A stretch of 64,000 nt of DNA from Hyphomicrobiales bacterium (GCA_900470155.1 UBZT01000009.1:124001-188000); one strand, 5' to 3'; numbered from the stretch's first letter, positions 43,756 through 54,099 are shown. The notes: a model not told the origin generated them from the letters alone. Numbers and translations: made by a program.

Positions 43756-45009
43756 ATGACGAAGTTCAAGTCCGATTTCCTCCGTGCGCTCGACGAGCGC
43801 GGTTTCATTCACCAGGTCTCCGACGAGGCCGGGCTCGATGAACTGTTCGCCAAGGAAACCGTGACCGCCTATATCGGCTTCGATCCGACGGCGCCGAGTC
43901 TGCATGCCGGCGGGCTTATCCAGATCATGATGCTGCACTGGATGCAGCAGACCGGTCACCAGCCAATTTCCCTGATGGGCGGCGGCACAGGCATGGTCGG
44001 TGATCCGTCGTTCAAGGACGATGCCCGCCAATTGATGACGGTCGACACGATCGAAAGCAACATCGCCTCGATCAAGCGCGTCTTCTCCAACTACCTCAGC
44101 TACGGCGATGGTCCGAGGGACGCCAAGATGATCAACAACGGCGACTGGCTGCGCGATCTCAACTACCTCGAATTCCTGCGCGATGTCGGCCGCCATTTCT
44201 CGGTCAACCGCATGCTGTCCTTCGACAGCGTCAAGACACGCCTGGACCGCGAGCAGTCGCTGTCCTTCCTTGAATTCAACTACATGATCCTGCAGGCCTA
44301 CGACTTTGTCGAACTCAACAAGCGCTACGGCTGCCGCCTGCAGATGGGCGGTTCCGACCAGTGGGGCAACATCGTCAACGGCATCGACCTCGGCCACCGC
44401 ATGGGCACGCCGCAGCTCTACGCGCTGACCTCGCCGCTGCTGACCACGTCGTCGGGCGCAAAAATGGGCAAGTCGCTGAACGGCGCTGTCTGGCTTAACC
44501 CGGACATGCTGTCGGCCTATGATTTCTGGCAGTACTGGCGCAACACCGAGGACGCCGACGTGTCACGCTTCCTGAAGCTCTACACGACATTGTCGATGGA
44601 CGAGATCGCACGCCTGTCAGCACTTGGCGGTTCGGAAATCAACGAGGTGAAAAAGATCCTCGCCACCGAAGTCACAGCCATGCTGCACGGCCGTGAAAAC
44701 GCCGAACAGGCTGCAGAAACCGCGCGCAAGACTTTCGAGGAAGGCGCCCTGTCCGACAACCTTCCGACCATTGAGGTCGCCAAGAATGAACTTGAAGCCG
44801 GCATCGGCCTGCTGGCACTGATCGTCAAGGCCGGTCTGGCAACCTCGAACGGTGAGGCACGCCGCCATATCCAAGGTGGCGCGGTCAAGATCAATGACAC
44901 CGGTGTGTCGGATGAAAAGATGGTCGTCGGCACGGGCGAAGTGACCGCCGATGGCGTGATCAAGCTCTCGCTAGGCAAGAAGAAGCATATCCTGGTGCGT
45001 CCAGTCTGA
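43756..45009 (+). CDS. tyrS: tyrosyl-tRNA synthetase
   Basis: 417 aa. The class I signature is [15 protein letters not shown] (HIGH equivalent) and the KMSKS loop is [15 protein letters not shown]. The tyrosine-binding [20 protein letters not shown] is conserved. An S4 RNA-binding domain occupies the last 65 residues ([20 protein letters not shown]). A strong terminator follows. Confidence 0.98.
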   Translation: MTKFKSDFLRALDERGFIHQVSDEAGLDELFAKETVTAYIGFDPTAPSLHAGGLIQIMMLHWMQQTGHQPISLMGGGTGMVGDPSFKDDARQLMTVDTIESNIASIKRVFSNYLSYGDGPRDAKMINNGDWLRDLNYLEFLRDVGRHFSVNRMLSFDSVKTRLDREQSLSFLEFNYMILQAYDFVELNKRYGCRLQMGGSDQWGNIVNGIDLGHRMGTPQLYALTSPLLTTSSGAKMGKSLNGAVWLNPDMLSAYDFWQYWRNTEDADVSRFLKLYTTLSMDEIARLSALGGSEINEVKKILATEVTAMLHGRENAEQAAETARKTFEEGALSDNLPTIEVAKNELEAGIGLLALIVKAGLATSNGEARRHIQGGAVKINDTGVSDEKMVVGTGEVTADGVIKLSLGKKKHILVRPV

Positions 45010-45033
45010 TCCGGCACAGGATCCACACTCTCA

Positions 45034-45063
45034 TCAAACCCGCCAACCGGCGGGTTTTTTGTT
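45034..45063 (+). terminator. Rho-independent terminator of tyrS
   Basis: The stem AACCCGCC-AACC-GGCGGGTT is followed by TTTTTGTT. It abuts the stop of the convergent AsmA-like gene and may serve both. Confidence 0.9.
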
Positions 45064-48000
45064 AGCGGAATTCGAAGATCTGGCGAAACACGCCGGGCGC
45101 AATGATCGACAGCGGATTGATCACGAGATTGGGCTTTTCGACGGCGCCGGTCAGCTTGAAGGTAATCCCCAGGAGACCGCGGTCGCGACCATTGCCGAGG
45201 ATCGCACCGATGATCGGCAGCTCGCCAAACAGCCGGTTGAGGCCGTAGGCCGGCATGAAGGTGCCGGTCAGGTCTATCTGGCCATTGCTGTCGCGCACGA
45301 TGCCCTGGAACGTCGCACCGATCTGGTCCCCCCTGACGATGCCATTCTCCACGCTCAGCGTGCCGGCATTGTAGTACAGCCGCGCGAAAGCGCGCTGGAA
45401 CCGGGCGGAACTGACATCGATATCGCGCTTCACGGCGCTGTTCAGGCTGCGGCCATCGCTGCCTGTCGGCGTCGAGACGATCGATTGCAGGCGTTCCTCG
45501 TTGTCGACTTGAAAGCTGCGCAGGTCGAGATTTCCAGCCCAGGCGCCCTTCGGGGTCTCGTTCAGCTTCAGGTTCACCAGTCCGCCGACCAGCCGTTTGT
45601 AGAGATCGATAAAACGCACGAGCGCGCCGGCATCGCTGCTCGTCACCGATACCTCGCTGAACCCCTCAGGCCGGCGAAGCTTGGCGACGACCGCCTGGCC
45701 GTTGCTGGTCACGGCGGAAAAATCCAGTGCCGTCGTCTTGCCTTGTCGCGCACTGTAGATCACCGAGGCTCCCGACAGCGCCTCGCCGTTGAAGCCCAGG
45801 ACGCGGTCGATCTTGCCCTCGATCCGCAAGGTGACATCATCGCCGCTGCCCGTGCCCTTCGTGGCTGGCGCCTTGAGCTTGGAAACCAGCGATCGCGCAT
45901 CAAACGACGCACCGGACACCGAGACATTGTAGGCGCCTTTGGCCTGGCGGATCGCGATGGAAAGATTATCGTCCGGCGCCAGCCTTACCTTGCTGAAATT
46001 GGCCGCGACCAGACCCTTGGGACCGATGGACAACTCTCCAATTGCCCCAAAACCATCGCCATCGAGGACGAATTTTTCGATCGTCGTCTGGCCGTCCTGT
46101 TCGATGAGCTCGAATGTCGCCTTCGCACCGATGCCCTGCCCCTTCGACCAGCCGATCCACGGTATGTTGAGATTGGCATTGCGCAGATCGACGGACGCCG
46201 CCTGGCGCTTATCGCCAAGCCGGGTGAGCTCCACCGAAATCGGGCCATCGATGATATCGTCAAGCCCGGGCACGAGCAGGTTGCGCGTGGCATTGTCGAG
46301 TTTGGCGGTAACCACCCGCTCGCGTCCGCTGTCGACGCCCCGCTCGACGGGTTCGCTCATGCGGATGTCCATTGGAACGTCATCGATCTTTGCCGAGCCT
46401 TCGATATTGGCAAGTTTGGGATCGACGCCGAGTGTCCCAGTAAAATCGCTGATCCTGCGCCCGTCGAATGGTCTATCGATCGCCACCTTGTCCAGTTGAA
46501 GGTCGGCCCGCCAGACCGGCGATGGCGGATTTTGATCGGCAATCAGACCCAGTGTGACTTCGGCAGTGCCCTTGACCCCGCCTGAAAAGTTTTCCGCGAC
46601 AAACCCGATACGTTGCAACGCCTGGATCGGCTTGAACGACACCAACTCGGCAACTGCATCCGCAGCGCCGTTGACGGCAACATTGATGGTCGCCATCAAC
46701 GGTTTCTCATAGGCGTGCGCAATCGTCACCGCGCCACTGTCCAGCGTCACGACGCGACCGGACGGGAAGTAGGATGCCGCGGACTTGATCTTCACCTCGA
46801 TCCGCTCACCCCTCATGTCGAAGCGGGCGTCGGCGTCGCGCAGTGGTGGAATGTCGCCCGTCAGGTTCACTCTGGCATCGACAACGTCGAAACCGACGCG
46901 CAGCTCATCGCCCACCAGATGCACGGGACGCGGCTCCAGCGACAGGCGATTCTGTGGGATAAATACGGAAATTTCGCCGTGCGAGACCGTGCCGCCGAAG
47001 ATGTTGCGCAAGACCCAGCTGCGCGGTTTGTCGGCGATCCAGTATGGCCAGAGCTGCTTGACCACCGCAGACTTCATATTCTCGACGACGCCGTCGAACT
47101 TGACCTCCGGACCGGTGCCCCCGAAGCGGATCTGCAACGTGCTGACCAACTTGCCGCCAGCCGTCGAGACATCCAGCGTATCGAGTTGCAGCAGCGTGCC
47201 GTCGAAAAGATAACGGCCATAAGCCTTCATGTCGAAGGGAAACGCCGCTTCGCCCGACGAGGGAACATCGGCACGCCCTTGTGCGACGAGCAGATCAATG
47301 CCTATGCCCTTGCCGAAATTCTTGCCCTCGGGCAGCCGGTCGAGATCAATCAAGCCGCCGGAAAGTGGCAGGATCATTGGCCCGAACTCAGCCCTGGAAT
47401 CGCCGATTTCGACCGTATCCTTGTCGAAGTCATAGGAAAAATTCAGGTCTGCCTTGGTGATTTCCTGCGGCTGGCCGTCCGAATAGAATGTCGCGGCCCT
47501 CGTGTTGACCGCCAGCGACATCTGCGGCTTCTGGCCGTCGATATCGCGTTTGGCAGACAGAACCAGTTCCGCCGAACCGTCGATGCCCTGGCGAGCAAGC
47601 CCAGCCTTGGATCGCCGCAGCATGAAGGGCGTGAGACGGAAATCGGCAACCCGAAGCGTCATGGAATGGACCGCGCCGCCCACATTCGTCGTCAGCGCCG
47701 TCAATTCGGTCTGTTGGCCATTGACCGAGATCGCACCGAAGATCGAGAGCGAATCGTCCCCGCCCCGCTCCAATGCGAGATCATCGATGGACAGCGTCAA
47801 AGGCCGACCGCTTGCGCTTGTCGCGGCCACTTCGAGCCCGCCGATCCGCATGCGGTCGAGCCCGCCGCGCGCGATGAAACCCTGCAACCGATCCAGTTCG
47901 ACGAAAGCGCCGTCTAAAACAGCGGGGATGTTGTCGATGCGGAATTTGGAGAGATCCAACGGTTCGCGCTTCGGCAAAAGCCGGGCGTCTAGGGCAATGC

Positions 48001-48466
48001 CCTGACTGTCGATTTCTCGAACGGAGAACCGCCCCCCGAGCAGCGCCATCGGCTCGAGGATGAAGCTGACCGACTGCGTCATGGCAACTTGCTGGCCGCT
48101 TGCTGCGTCGACGACCGATACGTTATGCGCATCGACAGTCACATCAAGGCCGCCCGAAAAACGAACCTCCGTCCGGCCGATCTTCGCGTCGAATTGTGGC
48201 CCCATGGCATTGGAGAGAGCGACTGCTGCCCGCTGCGCAAGGGCTGCGTCCAGCGCGCCGCTTTCGACGACGGCAAACACCCCGCCGATGACGACGGCCC
48301 AGAGCCCGATGAAAGCGATGATCCCCCGCAAACAACGGCGCGCAATGCTGCGACGCGGCGGGCAGTGGACGATCATCGGATCCTCCGCCTGCGCCGAAGG
48401 CAGGGCATGCAGCGGAACGATGTCCCGCGTGCGAAACCGTAGCTTTTCGCCCCGGATATCCGACAT
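45062..48466 (-). CDS. AsmA/YhdP-like DUF3971 envelope protein
   Basis: 1134 aa from ATG at 48466 (MSDIRGEKLRFRTRDIVPLH). A basic, cytosolic N-terminus (about 60 residues) is followed by one membrane segment (GIIAFIGLWAVVIGGVFAVV). The rest is a very long beta-rich periplasmic region ending in the AsmA_2-like GTFMPAYGLNRLFGELPIIG ... RGLLGITFKLTGAVEKPNLV (split here). AsmA/YhdP proteins are bridge-like proteins implicated in phospholipid transport to the outer membrane. The role here is inferred from family and architecture. Confidence 0.85.
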   Translation of the reverse strand: MSDIRGEKLRFRTRDIVPLHALPSAQAEDPMIVHCPPRRSIARRCLRGIIAFIGLWAVVIGGVFAVVESGALDAALAQRAAVALSNAMGPQFDAKIGRTEVRFSGGLDVTVDAHNVSVVDAASGQQVAMTQSVSFILEPMALLGGRFSVREIDSQGIALDARLLPKREPLDLSKFRIDNIPAVLDGAFVELDRLQGFIARGGLDRMRIGGLEVAATSASGRPLTLSIDDLALERGGDDSLSIFGAISVNGQQTELTALTTNVGGAVHSMTLRVADFRLTPFMLRRSKAGLARQGIDGSAELVLSAKRDIDGQKPQMSLAVNTRAATFYSDGQPQEITKADLNFSYDFDKDTVEIGDSRAEFGPMILPLSGGLIDLDRLPEGKNFGKGIGIDLLVAQGRADVPSSGEAAFPFDMKAYGRYLFDGTLLQLDTLDVSTAGGKLVSTLQIRFGGTGPEVKFDGVVENMKSAVVKQLWPYWIADKPRSWVLRNIFGGTVSHGEISVFIPQNRLSLEPRPVHLVGDELRVGFDVVDARVNLTGDIPPLRDADARFDMRGERIEVKIKSAASYFPSGRVVTLDSGAVTIAHAYEKPLMATINVAVNGAADAVAELVSFKPIQALQRIGFVAENFSGGVKGTAEVTLGLIADQNPPSPVWRADLQLDKVAIDRPFDGRRISDFTGTLGVDPKLANIEGSAKIDDVPMDIRMSEPVERGVDSGRERVVTAKLDNATRNLLVPGLDDIIDGPISVELTRLGDKRQAASVDLRNANLNIPWIGWSKGQGIGAKATFELIEQDGQTTIEKFVLDGDGFGAIGELSIGPKGLVAANFSKVRLAPDDNLSIAIRQAKGAYNVSVSGASFDARSLVSKLKAPATKGTGSGDDVTLRIEGKIDRVLGFNGEALSGASVIYSARQGKTTALDFSAVTSNGQAVVAKLRRPEGFSEVSVTSSDAGALVRFIDLYKRLVGGLVNLKLNETPKGAWAGNLDLRSFQVDNEERLQSIVSTPTGSDGRSLNSAVKRDIDVSSARFQRAFARLYYNAGTLSVENGIVRGDQIGATFQGIVRDSNGQIDLTGTFMPAYGLNRLFGELPIIGAILGNGRDRGLLGITFKLTGAVEKPNLVINPLSIIAPGVFRQIFEFR

Positions 48467-48588
48467 GTCCTGGTGATTGTCTCCGTCTATCGATGCAGCT
48501 ATCAAGTCGCTGTGGACGACTCCGAAGCGGACTATATATCGATGACGCCCACAATCATCCATAAAGCGGGCGAAAGAAAGGTTATCCC

Positions 48589-49056
48589 ATGACGGATTTG
48601 AAAGTTGGCGACGCGGCCCCCGATTTCTCCCTGCCCAAGGCCGGAGGCGGCACTGTTTCCCTCGCTGATGTCGCCGGGAAACCCATCGTTGTCTATTTCT
48701 ATCCGAAAGACAACACGCCAGGATGCACGACAGAAGCGCTTGATTTCAAGGATCTTTTTGAAAAATTCGCAAACGCGGGCGCAACCGTCATCGGCATATC
48801 GCCGGATTCGGTCAAGAGCCACGACAAGTTTGCCTCAAAACATAACCTGTCGGTGATCCTGGCTGCCGATGAAGCGCACACGGCGCTTGAAGCATACGGT
48901 GTCTGGAAGGAGAAGAGCATGTACGGCAAGACCTATATGGGTGTCGAACGCACCACGGTCCTGATCGATGCAGCGGGCAAGATCGCCCAAATCTGGCCAA
49001 AGGTGAAGGTTGCGGGACACGCACAGGCTGTGCTCGAGGCGGTTCAATCCCTCTGA
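48589..49056 (+). CDS. bcp: peroxiredoxin of the BCP/PrxQ family (1-Cys type)
   Basis: 155 aa. Thiol-dependent peroxidase with the peroxidatic Cys in DNTPGCTTEALDFKDLF (about residue 46). The resolving Cys found five residues later in E. coli Bcp is replaced by Leu, so the enzyme must use another thiol. It overlaps the DUF455 gene by one base (TGATG). The divergent AsmA-like gene starts 122 bp away. Confidence 0.94.
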   Translation: MTDLKVGDAAPDFSLPKAGGGTVSLADVAGKPIVVYFYPKDNTPGCTTEALDFKDLFEKFANAGATVIGISPDSVKSHDKFASKHNLSVILAADEAHTALEAYGVWKEKSMYGKTYMGVERTTVLIDAAGKIAQIWPKVKVAGHAQAVLEAVQSL

Positions 49057-49898
49057 TGGATCTGACAGTGAGAGAGCCCAAGACCCAGTTTCACTCCCTT
49101 CGCGGCGCAGCAACGCTTGCCATCATGAGCGCAGATCTCGACGAAAAGACCAGCCTAGCCCAGACAGCTGCGGTCCGCTGGCAGGAGCGGCGTCTGTCAC
49201 TCCGGTCGCCATTGGATCCGCCCTTGCCGGATCGTCCGGGACGGCCGGAAAAGCCGGTTCTCGTTCCCCCGAAAGGCACCGAGAAGCGCTCGCTTCACAC
49301 CCTGCCCGGACGTATCGCAACGCTGCACGCGCTCGCGCATATTGAGCTCAATGCCGTCGATCTCGCACTCGACATCGTCGCCCGCTTCGCCTCGCAACCC
49401 GTGCCGCATTCGTTCTTCGACGGCTGGATGAAAGTTGCTTTCGAGGAAGCCAAGCATTTCCGCATGGTGCGCGACCGGTTGCGCAGCCTTGGCGCGGACT
49501 ATGGCGACATGCCGGCCCATGATGGATTGTGGCAGGCGGCCCATTCCACCCGCAACGACCTGACTGCCCGCCTTGCCGTGGTCCCGTTGATTCTGGAGGC
49601 GCGCGGCCTCGATGTGACGCCCGCCCTGCAAGAGAAGATGCGTGAAACAGGTGATAACGAAAGCGCCGATGTGTTGAACATCATCTATGAGGATGAAAAA
49701 GGCCATGTCGCCGTAGGCGCCAAGTGGTTCCGCTTTCTTTGCGCGCGGGAGAAACGCGATCCGGCCAAGACATTCCAGGATCTGGTCCGGGCCAATTTCC
49801 GCGGAAACCTCAAGCCGCCATTCAACGACGTTGCCCGCGCCGAGGCTGGCCTGACACCATCATTCTATCGGTCTCTGTCGTCGAAAAACGCATCTTAG
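49056..49898 (+). CDS. DUF455 ferritin-like protein
   Basis: 280 aa. The helical core has metal-ligand candidates typical of ferritin-like folds: LHALAHIELNAVDLALDI, MKVAFEEAKHFRMVRDRL and IIYEDEKGHVAVGAKWF, each with E-x-x-H. The family (DUF455) is uncharacterised, with some members linked to tRNA modification (MiaE-like). Coupling to the peroxiredoxin hints at an iron/oxygen role. The start coincides with the bcp stop. Confidence 0.88.
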   Translation: MDLTVREPKTQFHSLRGAATLAIMSADLDEKTSLAQTAAVRWQERRLSLRSPLDPPLPDRPGRPEKPVLVPPKGTEKRSLHTLPGRIATLHALAHIELNAVDLALDIVARFASQPVPHSFFDGWMKVAFEEAKHFRMVRDRLRSLGADYGDMPAHDGLWQAAHSTRNDLTARLAVVPLILEARGLDVTPALQEKMRETGDNESADVLNIIYEDEKGHVAVGAKWFRFLCAREKRDPAKTFQDLVRANFRGNLKPPFNDVARAEAGLTPSFYRSLSSKNAS

Positions 49899-50021
49899 CC
49901 GACCGAGCGGTCGGCCATGGCTAAGCGTTTATTAACCCTAATCATGCGTAAATGCGCATGGACGAGTGAGAGCCTAGGCGCCGGCTTTCACCCTCTTCCT
50001 GTGCGGTAAGCCGCCGAAGCG

Positions 50022-51332
50022 ATGGGGAACGACGTGACAATCAAGGCAAGCAACCAGGTCTTTGGCAAGCGCCGTCAGCAACACGTCGTGATTCTCGCCA
50101 GCGGCGACAAGATACGCCACATGACAATCCGCCCCTGGATGGTCGCCCTGACATTCTGCTTTTGCGGCATCATGGCGATCGGCTATCTCGGCGCCACCAC
50201 CTATCTGGTTTTGCGCGACAACCTGATCGGCGCCACAATGGCACGCCAGGCGCGCATGCAGCACGATTACGAAGATCGCATCGCTTCACTCCGGGCTCAG
50301 GTGGACCGGGTCACCTCCCGCCAGTTGCTCGATCAGCAGGTGGTGGAAGAGAAGGTTGAAAAACTGCTGGAGCAGCAGATGGCGCTGACCTCGCGCCATG
50401 GCCGCATCGACGCGCTTCTCGAAGGGGCATCAGGCCAGGAGAGCCTGCCGACCGATGGCCCGATGCCGGCGGATCGCCCGCAGATCGGCATTAAGGACGA
50501 AGCCTCTGTCCCGACGACAAGCACCCAGGCATTCGCCTCTCTTCTCGGCGCAAAACCGGTGACCAGGGCCGGCAGGGCAAACCTGGCACTTGGCTATGTG
50601 CCGATGACGGAGGAAAACGTCGCCGACCGGGCCGACAAGCTGTTTTCCCACATGACCTTGTCGCTGAAAGACATCGAGAGCGAACAGATGGACCGCATCG
50701 CCAGTCTCGCATCCGGCGCCACGCAGACAGCCGCCGAGATTGCCGCGATCCTGGAACGCAGTGGAATTCAGCTCGACGATGCACTGGCGCCGCAACCCGA
50801 TGCGATCGGCGGCCCTTACATCGCCCCCAACCCCGACCATGATTTCAATGCCACCCTGAACACGCTCGATGCGGCCCTGACGCGACTGGAGACCGTGCGT
50901 GACACCGCGCGGCGCCTGCCCTTTGCCAATCCGGCCCCCGGCCATGAGATCACCAGCCGCTTCGGCAATCGCCCGGACCCATTTTTCGGTGGCCTGGCCA
51001 TGCATGCCGGGATCGACTTTCGCGCGCCGACCGGCACCGAAATTCACGCGACGGGCGCCGGCAAGGTGGTGACGGCCGCCCCCTCCGGCGGCTATGGCAA
51101 CATGGTCGAAATCGACCATGGCTTTGGCCTGTCGACCCGCTACGGTCACATGTCCCGTATCCTGGTGAAGGAAGGCGACCAGATCGAGGCCGGCGACCTG
51201 CTCGGCCTGTCCGGCTCCACCGGGCGCTCGACCGGACCGCATCTGCATTACGAGGTCCGCCGCGGCAAGGAAGCCGTCGATCCGATCCGTTTTCTCAATG
51301 CCGGCATGAAATTGACCACCCTGATCAATTGA
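50022..51332 (+). CDS. M23-family membrane-anchored peptidase (LytM domain)
   Basis: 436 aa. One membrane segment (VALTFCFCGIMAIGYLGATT, about 41-60) is followed by a coiled coil (about 75-130, QHDYEDRIASLRAQVDRV). A long linker leads to a C-terminal LytM domain from about 310. Zinc ligands are visible in MHAGIDFRAPTG and GPHLHYEVRRG. Such proteins cleave peptidoglycan or activate amidases at division. A GTG at 50034 is an alternative start with GGGGAAC upstream. Confidence 0.9.
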   Translation: MGNDVTIKASNQVFGKRRQQHVVILASGDKIRHMTIRPWMVALTFCFCGIMAIGYLGATTYLVLRDNLIGATMARQARMQHDYEDRIASLRAQVDRVTSRQLLDQQVVEEKVEKLLEQQMALTSRHGRIDALLEGASGQESLPTDGPMPADRPQIGIKDEASVPTTSTQAFASLLGAKPVTRAGRANLALGYVPMTEENVADRADKLFSHMTLSLKDIESEQMDRIASLASGATQTAAEIAAILERSGIQLDDALAPQPDAIGGPYIAPNPDHDFNATLNTLDAALTRLETVRDTARRLPFANPAPGHEITSRFGNRPDPFFGGLAMHAGIDFRAPTGTEIHATGAGKVVTAAPSGGYGNMVEIDHGFGLSTRYGHMSRILVKEGDQIEAGDLLGLSGSTGRSTGPHLHYEVRRGKEAVDPIRFLNAGMKLTTLIN

Positions 51333-51385
51333 CGCGACCACGATTTCACCCAATGATTGCAGGCACCATGTAATCGGAGCCTGCC

Positions 51386-52009
51386 ATGGACGCGATGTCG
51401 CTGCTTGCTTTTGCCTTGGCCTTCTTCCTGTTTGCCGCCTCCCCCGGTCCCGACAACATGACCATCGTCGCCCGAACGGTCTCACACGGTCCCGCTTCGG
51501 GCATCGCCTATGGCATCGGCACAGTCTTCGGCATCCTGATCTATCTCGGCCTTGCCGCCTTCGGCCTGTCGATCATTGCCAGTGAAATGGGCCTGTTGAT
51601 GACCGTCCTGCGTTATGCCGGCGCTGCCTACCTGATTTACATGGCCTATCGTCTCTGGACCGAACCGGCCATCGTTCCCGAAATCAAGGCAGGCGGCGGC
51701 CCACGCGACCTCGTCAGCATCTGCCTGACCGCTGTTGCGCTCAATCTCGGCAACCCGAAAATGCCACTGTTCTATCTTGCGCTGCTGCCCGGCTTTGTCG
51801 GCACCAGTTTCGGCATGGGCGACTATGGCAGACTGGCAATGGTCATTGTTCTGGTCGAGTGCGCGGTCATCGGTGGCCATGTCTGGATTGCCGATCGCGC
51901 CCGCGCCCTTCTGCGCACGCCGTCAATTATCAGACGCGCCAACCGGATTGCCGGCTCCGTATTGGCACTGGCTGGTATCCAAGTCCTTGTGACAACACGC
52001 AGCAGTTAA
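51386..52009 (+). CDS. LysE/RhtB-family exporter
   Basis: 207 aa, six hydrophobic segments. The N-terminal ASPGPDNMTIVARTVSHG and GIAYGIGTVFGILIY match RhtB-type amino-acid or homoserine lactone exporters. LNLGNPKMPLFYLALLPGFV is the second family block. The gene is monocistronic and the substrate unknown. An AATCGGAG ribosome binding site precedes the start. Confidence 0.9.
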   Translation: MDAMSLLAFALAFFLFAASPGPDNMTIVARTVSHGPASGIAYGIGTVFGILIYLGLAAFGLSIIASEMGLLMTVLRYAGAAYLIYMAYRLWTEPAIVPEIKAGGGPRDLVSICLTAVALNLGNPKMPLFYLALLPGFVGTSFGMGDYGRLAMVIVLVECAVIGGHVWIADRARALLRTPSIIRRANRIAGSVLALAGIQVLVTTRSS

Positions 52010-52052
52010 GCACAGCTGTTAAGCCTTTGTTGCGCCAGATACCTCAGTTTCC

Positions 52053-52081
52053 TTGACTTTCAGGTAGTTTGGGACTATTCG
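52053..52081 (+). promoter_or_regulatory. candidate promoter of the DEAD-box helicase gene
   Basis: TTGACT (52053-52058) and TATTCG (52076-52081) are 17 bases apart. This implies a 5' leader of about 65 nt that includes the small palindrome GTTCGTAAGAAC near 52120. Confidence 0.4.
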
Positions 52082-52151
52082 CCCCTTCCATTAAGGCCCG
52101 TTTAGGGCGATTCATGGATGTTCGTAAGAACAGGAACGGAACTACTTCCCT

Positions 52152-53681
52152 TTGATCACTTTTGCTGACCTTGGCTTGAGCCAAAAAGTCCTCTCAGCCG
52201 TCACCGATGCCGGCTATGTAAACCCGACGCCGATCCAGGCCGGTGCGATCCCGCCTGCCCTGCAGCGCCGGGATATCTGCGGCATCGCGCAGACAGGTAC
52301 GGGCAAGACCGCTTCGTTCGTTCTCCCCATGCTGACGCTCCTGGAAAACGGCCGTGCGCGCGCCCGCATGCCGCGCACACTGATTCTCGAGCCGACCCGC
52401 GAGCTCGCCGCCCAGGTCGCCGAAAATTTCGATAAATACGGCAAGAATCACAAGCTCAATGTCGCTCTTCTCATTGGAGGCGTGTCTTTCGAAGAGCAGA
52501 ACCGCAAGCTGGAACGCGGCGCCGACGTGCTGATCTGCACGCCTGGCCGCCTGCTCGACCACTGCGAGCGCGGCAAACTGCTGATGACCGGTGTCGAGAT
52601 CCTGGTCATCGACGAAGCCGACCGCATGCTCGACATGGGTTTCATCCCGGACATCGAACGCATCGCCAAGATGATCCCGTTCACCCGCCAGACCCTGTTC
52701 TTCTCGGCCACCATGCCGCCGGAGATCCAGAAACTGGCCGACCGCTTCCTGCAGAACCCGGAGCGCGTCGAAGTGTCGCTGCCGTCCTCGACGGCCACGA
52801 CCGTGACGCAGCGCCTCGTCGCCGCGCACAACAAGGACTACGAAAAGCGCTCTGTCCTGCGCGACCTGATCCGTTCCCAGGAAGACCTGAAGAACGGCAT
52901 TATCTTCTGCAACCGCAAGAAGGACGTCGCTGACCTGTTCCGTTCGCTCGAACGCCACGGCTTCTCCGTCGGCGCCCTGCATGGCGACATGGACCAGCGC
53001 TCGCGCACCAACATGCTGGCCGGTTTCAAGGATAACCAGATCACCCTGCTCGTCGCATCCGACGTCGCAGCCCGTGGTCTCGACATTCCCGACGTCAGCC
53101 ATGTTTTCAACTTCGACATCCCGATCCATGCCGAAGACTATGTCCACCGCATCGGTCGTACAGGGCGTGCTGGCCGGTCCGGCGCGGCTTTCTCGCTCGT
53201 GACCCGCAGCGATTCCAAGTTCCTCGATGCCATTGAAAAGCTGATCGGTCAGAAGATCGAATGGCACAATGGTGACCTTTCCGCCTTGCCGGCCCCCGCT
53301 GAGAGCAGTGACGAAGGTCGCGGCAAGCGTGGCAGTCGCGACAAGGGCCGCGAAGGCAGCCGTGATCGTGCACGCGATGGCCGTGGCGAGCGCAGCAGTC
53401 ACAAAACCGAAACGCGCGCAGAATATGTTAAGCCTGTAGAGGAAGTCGTAATGGAACCGGCAAGGATCGAAACACCCGTGGCAAACGAGCGCAAGGCGGA
53501 CAAGCGTCCAAACCAGAACCCGCGCAATGCCCGCAACAATTCGACGCCGAACCCGGCCAATGACGATCATCGCGAGCGTCGCCGCAGCCACCACCGCGAC
53601 CATGATGACGGCCCGACACCGGTTGGTTTCGGCGATGATATCCCTGCCTTCATGCTGATCGTGGCTGCAGCCAAGGCCTGA
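52152..53681 (+). CDS. rhlE: DEAD-box RNA helicase, RhlE-like
   Basis: 509 aa, TTG start (ITFADLGLSQKVLSAV). All helicase motifs are present: Q motif NPTPIQ, AQTGTGKT, PTRELA, DEAD in VIDEADRMLDMGF, SAT, and ARGLDIPDV with HRIGRTGRAGRSG. The C-terminal 130 residues are basic and disordered (RGKRGSRDKGREGSRDR), typical of RhlE RNA-binding tails. These proteins remodel rRNA and mRNA, often at low temperature. The unusual start codon may limit translation. Confidence 0.92.
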   Translation: MITFADLGLSQKVLSAVTDAGYVNPTPIQAGAIPPALQRRDICGIAQTGTGKTASFVLPMLTLLENGRARARMPRTLILEPTRELAAQVAENFDKYGKNHKLNVALLIGGVSFEEQNRKLERGADVLICTPGRLLDHCERGKLLMTGVEILVIDEADRMLDMGFIPDIERIAKMIPFTRQTLFFSATMPPEIQKLADRFLQNPERVEVSLPSSTATTVTQRLVAAHNKDYEKRSVLRDLIRSQEDLKNGIIFCNRKKDVADLFRSLERHGFSVGALHGDMDQRSRTNMLAGFKDNQITLLVASDVAARGLDIPDVSHVFNFDIPIHAEDYVHRIGRTGRAGRSGAAFSLVTRSDSKFLDAIEKLIGQKIEWHNGDLSALPAPAESSDEGRGKRGSRDKGREGSRDRARDGRGERSSHKTETRAEYVKPVEEVVMEPARIETPVANERKADKRPNQNPRNARNNSTPNPANDDHRERRRSHHRDHDDGPTPVGFGDDIPAFMLIVAAAKA

Positions 53682-53688
53682 TCCGGTC

Positions 53689-54096
53689 ATGGGTGCACCC
53701 GGCATTGATTTTCCCGGCCTCGGCGTCGGTCTTGCCATCCTTCGGGATGGCAAGTTGCTTTTGTGCAAACGCATGAAGGCGCCGGAAGCTGGCCATTGGA
53801 ACATCGTCGGCGGCAAGGTCGACCATATGGAACCGGCCGAACAAGCAGCCCGTCGCGAGGCCGAGGAGGAAACTGGCCTGACGATCGGCGCGATCGAGTT
53901 CGTCGCCTGGTCCGAGCAGCGGATCGAAGCGGATCGCCAGCACTGGGTCTCCCTGCTCTACAAGACCACCGACATCCAGGGCGAGCCGCAATTGACCGAG
54001 CCGGACAAGCTGTCGGCAATCGGCTTCTTTGCTCTCGACGACCTGCCGCAGCCGCTCTCGGCCTTCACCCAGGCGCTGCTGCCCTATCTGCGCTGA
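53689..54096 (+). CDS. Nudix hydrolase
   Basis: 135 aa. A complete Nudix box reads GGKVDHMEPAEQAARREAEE ETGL (residues about 44-67), preceded by GHWNIVGG. The family hydrolyses nucleoside diphosphates linked to a moiety X, including mutagenic nucleotides. Asp-rich ADRQHWVSLLYK follows. It begins 7 bp after the helicase stop and is probably co-transcribed. Confidence 0.93.
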   Translation: MGAPGIDFPGLGVGLAILRDGKLLLCKRMKAPEAGHWNIVGGKVDHMEPAEQAARREAEEETGLTIGAIEFVAWSEQRIEADRQHWVSLLYKTTDIQGEPQLTEPDKLSAIGFFALDDLPQPLSAFTQALLPYLR

Positions 54097-54099
54097 AAC

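Noticed and set aside
45059..47917. Two long plus-strand frames opposite the AsmA-like gene
   Set aside because: No recognisable protein features and no ribosome binding sites; the minus-strand gene has a proper signal-anchor and family match.
52194..53816. 540-codon minus-strand frame opposite the RhlE-type helicase
   Set aside because: Antisense of a complete DEAD-box gene; no motif in the translation.
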